Part shown: positions 58,749 through 64,000 of the stretch, piece by piece
Position numbering within the stretch: position 1 is the first letter of the stretch
Layout of the letters: each line of letters starts with the position of its first letter
Assembly: GCA_964006375.1 (NCBI GenBank)
Contig: OZ023262.1
Span: forward strand, 89,445,654 to 89,509,653
Source of the DNA: Tillus elongatus
Lineage: Eukaryota; Arthropoda; Insecta; Coleoptera; Cleridae
Length of the DNA: 64,000 nt
Direction: 5' to 3'
The notes under the pieces: generated by a model
Told to the model about the DNA's origin: nothing
Seen by the model: the letters and a program-made list of their open reading frames with translations, nothing else
The model's database searches: none
Made by a program: the position numbers and the translations under genes

Positions 58749-59040
58749 CTAGAAAATTAAACAATCTTAAGACTTATATAAATGCAGGGTTGAATAACTA
58801 ATTTAACTAATTAGTTATTTAAATGTGCTGTGCAACATCAAAAGTAATCGAAGCTATAAGCTACATAAAATAGTTTAAATAATCACTAATTCGAGTTTGC
58901 CATCTAGATTTTAACTGGATGTCCACGTCGGTTATAATCTTATCAATATTTTATGAAATTGTTTTACGAATGGCATACCCTAGGCATATTCCAAAGTTTA
59001 GATGCCTCAGGAAAAAAAACAGTATTCGAAACTAACTATC
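58749..59040. other. Intronic spacer upstream of the first exon seen
   Basis: No exon or element could be supported. Confidence 0.5.
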
Positions 59041-59044
59041 CAAC

Positions 59045-62000
59045 AAGTGTTTTTTATTTATTTTTTATTTCAACAACACACCACGAGGGTTTACAGCCTA
59101 AATACTATCGTACCGTGGGTGTCGACAAGGAGGAAAGAGACAACTTGTTAATTCTGGACTTGAAGGTTTGGAGGTTCGGAGGACAAGGAAAACCATGTTC
59201 CGACAAGAAATTCCACAACTTGGAAGTCCTCGGGACAAAAGAGCGGGCATAACAAGATGTTATATGTCTGGTGACGTGGACAGTAAAAGGGTGCATGGTA
59301 GATCTGTTCGGGGCAGCAGGTGGAGGAACTATGGAAGCAAGCTCCTCTGAGCAGTGCCCGTGCAGATATCTATAAAAGAGAGAGAGGTCACCAACGGCAC
59401 GTCGGTAATCAAGGGATGGCAGCGTTTGGGTGAGGGTAGGGCCACCGATGAGACGTGTAGCTCTCTTTTGAATGGAGTCCAGGATAGCGAGTGTAGAAGC
59501 GGCAGCTGCACCCCAGATGTGGGAGCAGTATTCGAGGTTTGGTCTTATTTGTGAAGTGTATAAGGAATAGAGATTAGCTGGTGAAAAGTATTTGCGAGCC
59601 CGGAAGAGGAAACCTAATTTCTTAACAGCCGCTTCTGCAATTGATGCGACATGTTGGTGCCAATTGAGATTTCGATCCACAGAAATGCCAACGAGAGAAA
59701 AGAACTCATTACGTTGAATAACTTGGTTGTTCATTGTGATGGGTCTAGGACTGGTGTATCTCTTATGAGAAAGAAAGCAAGACTGAGATTTGGTGGGGTC
59801 AAGCTGTACAAGATTTCTACCTCCCCAGCCTAATATTTTTTGGAGATCTACGGAGACGGAACCCTCCATGAGTCTGCGATCCTCATGTAATTGGGCTAAA
59901 GAGACAGGCTTGGAATATTGTATATTTGAGTGGAGGGTGCTGCGTCCGCGTAACTGTGAACTGGGTTGGATGTGCTAGAGAGGTCATTGATGTGGAGAAG
60001 AAACAAAGTAGGCGCTAAAGCTGAACCTTGAGGAACTCCTGCATTAATTGGATACAGTTTAGAGGAATGGCCATCCACGACAACAGAAATGCTCCCGGAC
60101 ATTTGCTGTCCAAGTACAGAGTTTTGATGGTAGGCCATAGGCCGGAAGTTTATTAAGCAGCGCTGCGTGCCAGACCTGGTCGAATGTTTTGGATATGTCT
60201 AGAGCGACAATCTGAGATTCACCGTATAGTTCTATAGACTTGTTCCAAGAATGGGTGACAAAGGAAGGAGGTCGGCAGTCGATCTGCGCTGACGGAATCC
60301 ATATTGCCTGTCGTGGATTAGACTGTCTTTTTCAAGAGATTTTAGTAATTTGATGTTTTAATACTTTTTCATCACTTTAGAGACGACTGAAAGGAGATAA
60401 ATAGGCCTGTAGGTGCTAGGAAGCGCTTTGAATCCTTTCTTGGGGATGGGTTGTACCCGAGCAGTTTTCCAGTTTCTAGGGAATATGCCTTTATTGTAAG
60501 ATATCTGAAACAGACCAGTCAGGACATAAGCAAGTTCTGGTGCGCATTTTTGAGAACAATTGCTGGGAACTCGTCAAGGCCAGAGGCTTTCCTGGTATTA
60601 AGAGAAGAAGAGAAGAGAGCATCTTTCGCACCTTTTTAGTTTTGAAAATAATATCCGTCATTTTATGCGCGACATTGGGGACTCTTGGTGGTTGAACATT
60701 TGAAGGTGGGTTGATAGTAGAATTGCCGGCGAACAACGAAGCAAAAAGTTCAGCCTTGCCCAGGGCGGTAAACAATTTCATCCCCTGAGACAAGAGGTGG
60801 GAACGTGCTCTTGCAAAAATTATTCCCAATAGATTTAGCAAGAGTCCAGAAGGGTTTGCCGCCGTTGGAGCTTAAAAGGACTTTGTTTTTGATGTGGTTA
60901 TTAAACGAGTTTTTTTCTTCAGAAAGAATGCGGACATAGCGGTTTCTTGCGTCGTTAAATGCTTGACGGTTTTCTTGACTGGGATTGCGCAGAAGCGTTT
61001 TGTGAGCTTTGACGTTTTCAAGTCTGGCCTTGTCACATGATTTAGAGAACCAGGGCTTTTGAGTGGCTGAAGAGGTTTTCTGTGTACGTGGAATAAATAA
61101 TTCCATGCCAGCTTGGATAATTTCGGTGACGTTTTGTGAGATATCAGAGGGGTCAGGATGAGAGAAGCAGACAGACGCCCAAAGAAATGAGGAAAAGTAA
61201 TCCCGCATTTCGTCCCAGTTTGCGGAGTTGTAGTGCCAAACGATACGTGTGTGTGATGACTGTGTGACTTCAGGTTGCATTGCGCAGGAAGCAGTGACCA
61301 TGCCGTGGTATGAGCGACCAAGGAGGGGCGGTGACTGATATCTTATAGCATTCAGATTTTGTAGTAAGAAGGAGATCCAAGGGATTTGAGCTGTGTGTTG
61401 GGATGCGAGGAAAGTAAGTAGGTTGCTGAACCATATTGACTAAAGAATTGCTGACTGCAAAGGCCTCCGCTGCTCTCAATTGTGGATCGGTTTTTGAAGA
61501 TCCTAGCCATTCCTTATTATGGACATTAAAGTCATCAAGAATAGTGACCTCGGAGGAAGGATATTCAGAAATCAGATAGTCGGTTTTTTCAGAAAGGTAG
61601 TCAAAGAGCTAGACAAAGTTGTTGTCAGAAGGTGACTGGTAAATGCAACAGATGAATTTAGTTGCAGCCGTGAGAGAGAGTTTTATCCATAGTATGTCTT
61701 TGGTGCAGGGTACATTGCTACGGACGTATGCGCACACGCATCCATGCAATCTAAAGGAAGCAAGGAGCTCATACCCCGGGAAGTTAAGGTGATTAGTGGC
61801 TGTTTTGGCACTGATTTGGGTTTCAGTGAGGAAGAGGAGTTGGGGCCTATTAGCCTGGAGGAAATGGTGGACGGAGTTCAGGTTAGAATTTAGGCCACAT
61901 ATATTCGAGAAGGATATGTTAAATCTTGATGCTGGCGCCCCCTGTACACCCCTCTCCTGGAGATCCGAATGGAGGGGTATTTTACCTCCGGAATCTTTTG

Positions 62001-62100
62001 TACAAGGAGGAGCCATCATCATTTTTGCTTATAAGGGAAACCGACTCATACGCCAGAACCAGAAACCTCCGTTGGGACTTCACTGGCCCCTTGATGTATG
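59045..62100 (-). mobile_element. LINE with endonuclease and RT, broken
   Basis: From 5' (62100) the minus strand encodes an endonuclease start (I-S-F-S-N-I-C-G-L-N-S-N; F-L-T-E-T-Q-I-S), its second half (61270-61600; P-L-D-L-L-L-T), and a linker (60750-61301; K-P-W-F-S-K-S-C-D). RT pieces include I-N-A-G-V-P-Q-G-S-A-L-A-P-T-L-F near 60040. In the catalytic box Y-A-D-D reads Y-A-D-A. The C-terminal part (59105-59869) has R-P-N-L-E-Y-C-S-H-I-W. It ends in an (AAATA)-type tail near 59050-59070. Frameshifts and the mutated catalytic box mean it is inactive. Confidence 0.85.
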
Positions 62101-62252
62101 AGGTGGTACCTCCTCGGGCGTGAAAAATTCCTTTACTATCACGTAAAGGAAAATTCCACTACCACCTGCTATGGATTGGATTGGATCAATGTCTACCCCT
62201 TTAAAAATAAGAGTAATAAAGGGACTATCAATTGTCCAATAGTTATGCTTTT

Positions 62253-62310
62253 CGACATAGTAGGAGGATACAAAACATTATCATTTTGTATCCATGCCTA
62301 TGTCGGCATG
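62253..62310. repeat. Hairpin with nested arms
   Basis: CGACATAG ... GGATACAAAA is mirrored by TTTTGTATCC ... CTATGTCG around a short loop. The arms total about 18 bp with an unpaired bulge. Confidence 0.7.
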
Positions 62311-62529
62311 GTAATTTGACAGCAAAGGAGTGCGATTATTTATTACAACAGATTTGTCAATTAAAGGTCGAAAGTAGAGCAACTAGCGAAGCAATTTTTG
62401 AGAAGCAGCGTTGATAAGAGCATAGATTTTTCCAAAAGCAAAAGAGGGTGATATTCTCAGTGACATATAAACCTTCTATAAAACACACAGATTGTGCTAA
62501 TACCTTGAGACACCGCAGTTAATAAATAA

Positions 62530-62575
62530 AAATATTCGGAACGCAGCAAGTGCGTTATGGTAGTGAATTTTCATA
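62530..62575 (+). repeat. Left terminus of the (TA)n-bearing family
   Basis: GGAACGCAGCAAGTGCGTTA followed by TGGTAGTGAATTTTC matches the termini at 30589 and 49513 (inverse). The rest of the element was not recognised. Confidence 0.55.
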
Positions 62576-63119
62576 AGAATAATATATCAGGGTACCCAGC
62601 AGAGATCAAAAATCAGATTCCCGGCATTTCTAGGCCTCTCAAGTACATTTTTCATAATAGTCGAAATAAAAAAACACACATACCTGACTACTTTAATATG
62701 AACAAAACAAATAAAAAATTACGAGCACAAAATTTACACAATCAAAAACACATGTATGCTTAACTCCGTTAAATTTACATGTAGCATTTTTGAGAAAAAA
62801 ATTTGCAATTTTTTCATGGAAAAAGTTGACTTTCATAACTGGCCAACGAATCTAGCCTCCGGAAAGTATTTCCCAGTGTGATGGAACAAACCAGAAAACT
62901 CCAGGTGGCGTAGAAGCTTCGCAAACCATGTTGTTCGTACATATAAATTTGGATGAACCTCGGAAATGGGTTCCAAAAGCTCAGATTCGCCCTTGTTAAT
63001 ATTTTTTTTACTTCGAAAGTCGTTACCTCTCTAACCGCGAAATTTTGTTATGAAAATTTGCTGAAAAAACGAAACAAAGATACTGTTTACATGCGCCATA
63101 TACAAATGCGCAATATTTT

Positions 63120-63620
63120 GTAACTTTCAACATGATCACAAAGGTTAAAATATAATAAACACATTCATAGCACAGCTATACCCGGCCAATTCTTAAAACG
63201 CATTTTGCATTTTATGCATTCAAGGAAGAACATTCCAAGTGAGATGTACATATGAGACAGGTTTAACATAGATGAAGAAGGCGCTATGTATATCGGCGCA
63301 TGATGTGAAATACGCTACGTTGATTGGCGGATTTAATTGATATCGGTACCAAAGGTAAGCTGCATTGTTATCAGATATATTGTCCTAGGTGTGGCAAAAC
63401 TATTTACGTGAGAAAATTCATATCATATATATGAAATCAAACTACAAACGCATCTGCTAGTGACGAAATTTTACAAATATATAATTTCCAGGTCTACTGA
63501 ATGATTTCCATGACATTTTACTAAAATTGCAAATTTCCCAGACATTTCCCTGACATTTTAGGGGGTATTTCACATTCCCTGATTTTTCCAGGTTTTTCAG
63601 GTCGCTCCGTACCCTGTATA
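63120..63620. repeat. Interspersed repeat, SINE-free copy of 38470-39255
   Basis: It has the same ordered blocks as the 38-39 kb copy, including the uninterrupted GCGCTATGTATATCGG site where the other copy holds a SINE. The right end reads GTCGCTCCGTACCCTGTATA. Confidence 0.6.
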
Positions 63621-64000
63621 TTATAGTGATTTAGCATTATATTAAAAGTTATAAAACATTACTTTATTTACTTAGGAACAGTAAAAAATAAGGTAAAGCA
63701 AGGCAAGCAAAAACATGATCTCTATCTATACTTATACAGCAATTTAGATACAAAACTCAAACAAAGAAATTGATAAACAGGAAATATACTCAACAAAAAA
63801 TACATTAGAAAGCTGAACATAAAAAAATTCCTGTCTGAAGCCATACCAAAGCTGTTTTGTCACACACACACAAAAAAAAATTCCTGTGGTTAATGCATTG
63901 AGGGTGATTGTATGTATGCAGAAGGGGAAGAAGAACACCCAAACGGAGAGGGTTTCTGCCCCCTCACCCAAATACACAGGGGGTTCTCCTTCCCCTTGTA
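63621..64000. other. Window end, no gene identified
   Basis: AT-rich sequence with a short (CA)n/A-run near 63865-63890. No exon of the host gene was found between 58749 and 64000. Confidence 0.5.

Noticed and set aside
59105..62022. A host gene of endonuclease/exonuclease type
   Set aside because: Motif order (endonuclease, linker, RT, C-terminal block), an A-rich tail and several frameshifts identify a LINE.

Overview
This window reads as AT-rich, repeat-packed intronic DNA of an arthropod, most probably an insect. The evidence is one large split host gene plus arthropod-type transposons: Jockey-like and I/R1-like LINEs, BEL/Pao, Ty3/gypsy and copia LTR elements, Penelope-like elements, Tc1/mariner and pogo relatives, and a tRNA-derived SINE. 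The species cannot be told from the sequence.

The only host gene I can support runs on the minus strand across nearly the whole window (exon edges 58748 down to 785) and is open at both ends. Eleven exons (4,545 nt, 1,515 codons) are bounded by GT-AG introns, and every splice junction keeps the reading frame. In protein order they encode sushi, Ca-binding EGF, discoidin (F5/8C), EGF, sushi, a split sushi, two sushi, discoidin, two HYR, sushi, a cysteine-containing module of unknown fold, three or four ephrin-receptor-like cysteine repeats (GCC2/GCC3) and at least six EGF repeats. This resembles the secreted or membrane-anchored extracellular protein uninflatable of Drosophila, whose vertebrate cousin in architecture is SVEP1. 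Exons fill under 8% of the span.

The introns are a layered transposon record. At 5.6-20.2 kb one Jockey-like LINE on the plus strand was cut first by a gypsy block (target duplication ATAGG) and again by a complete BEL/Pao element (ATCAA). At 21.4-22.0 kb lies an old BEL LTR. At 22.1-32.1 kb two Penelope-like fragments face away from each other; one was cut in its GIY-YIG domain by a second, apparently intact BEL element with identical LTRs (target duplication CTGGG), the other by a (TA)n-bearing element that I compare to Helentron-associated elements. At 33.4-38.2 kb two mariner-like elements each sit at the axis of a larger palindrome. At 38.5-42.5 kb there is a SINE inside an older repeat and a 5'-truncated I/R1-type LINE with a 14-bp target duplication. 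At 43-53 kb there are decayed LINE and mariner remains plus two fold-back structures. At 54.0-58.05 kb there is a pogo-like element with subterminal repeats, and at 59-62.1 kb another broken LINE. I saw no bacterial-type genes, CRISPR arrays, or functional tRNA or rRNA genes.

The strongest items for a second look are: the gypsy block whose 5-bp target duplication abuts an LTR on one side but internal pol on the other; the two mariner-like insertions at palindrome axes; the recurrent (TA)n/hairpin-ended repeat family; and the pair of nearly identical BEL copies carrying two LTR length variants.
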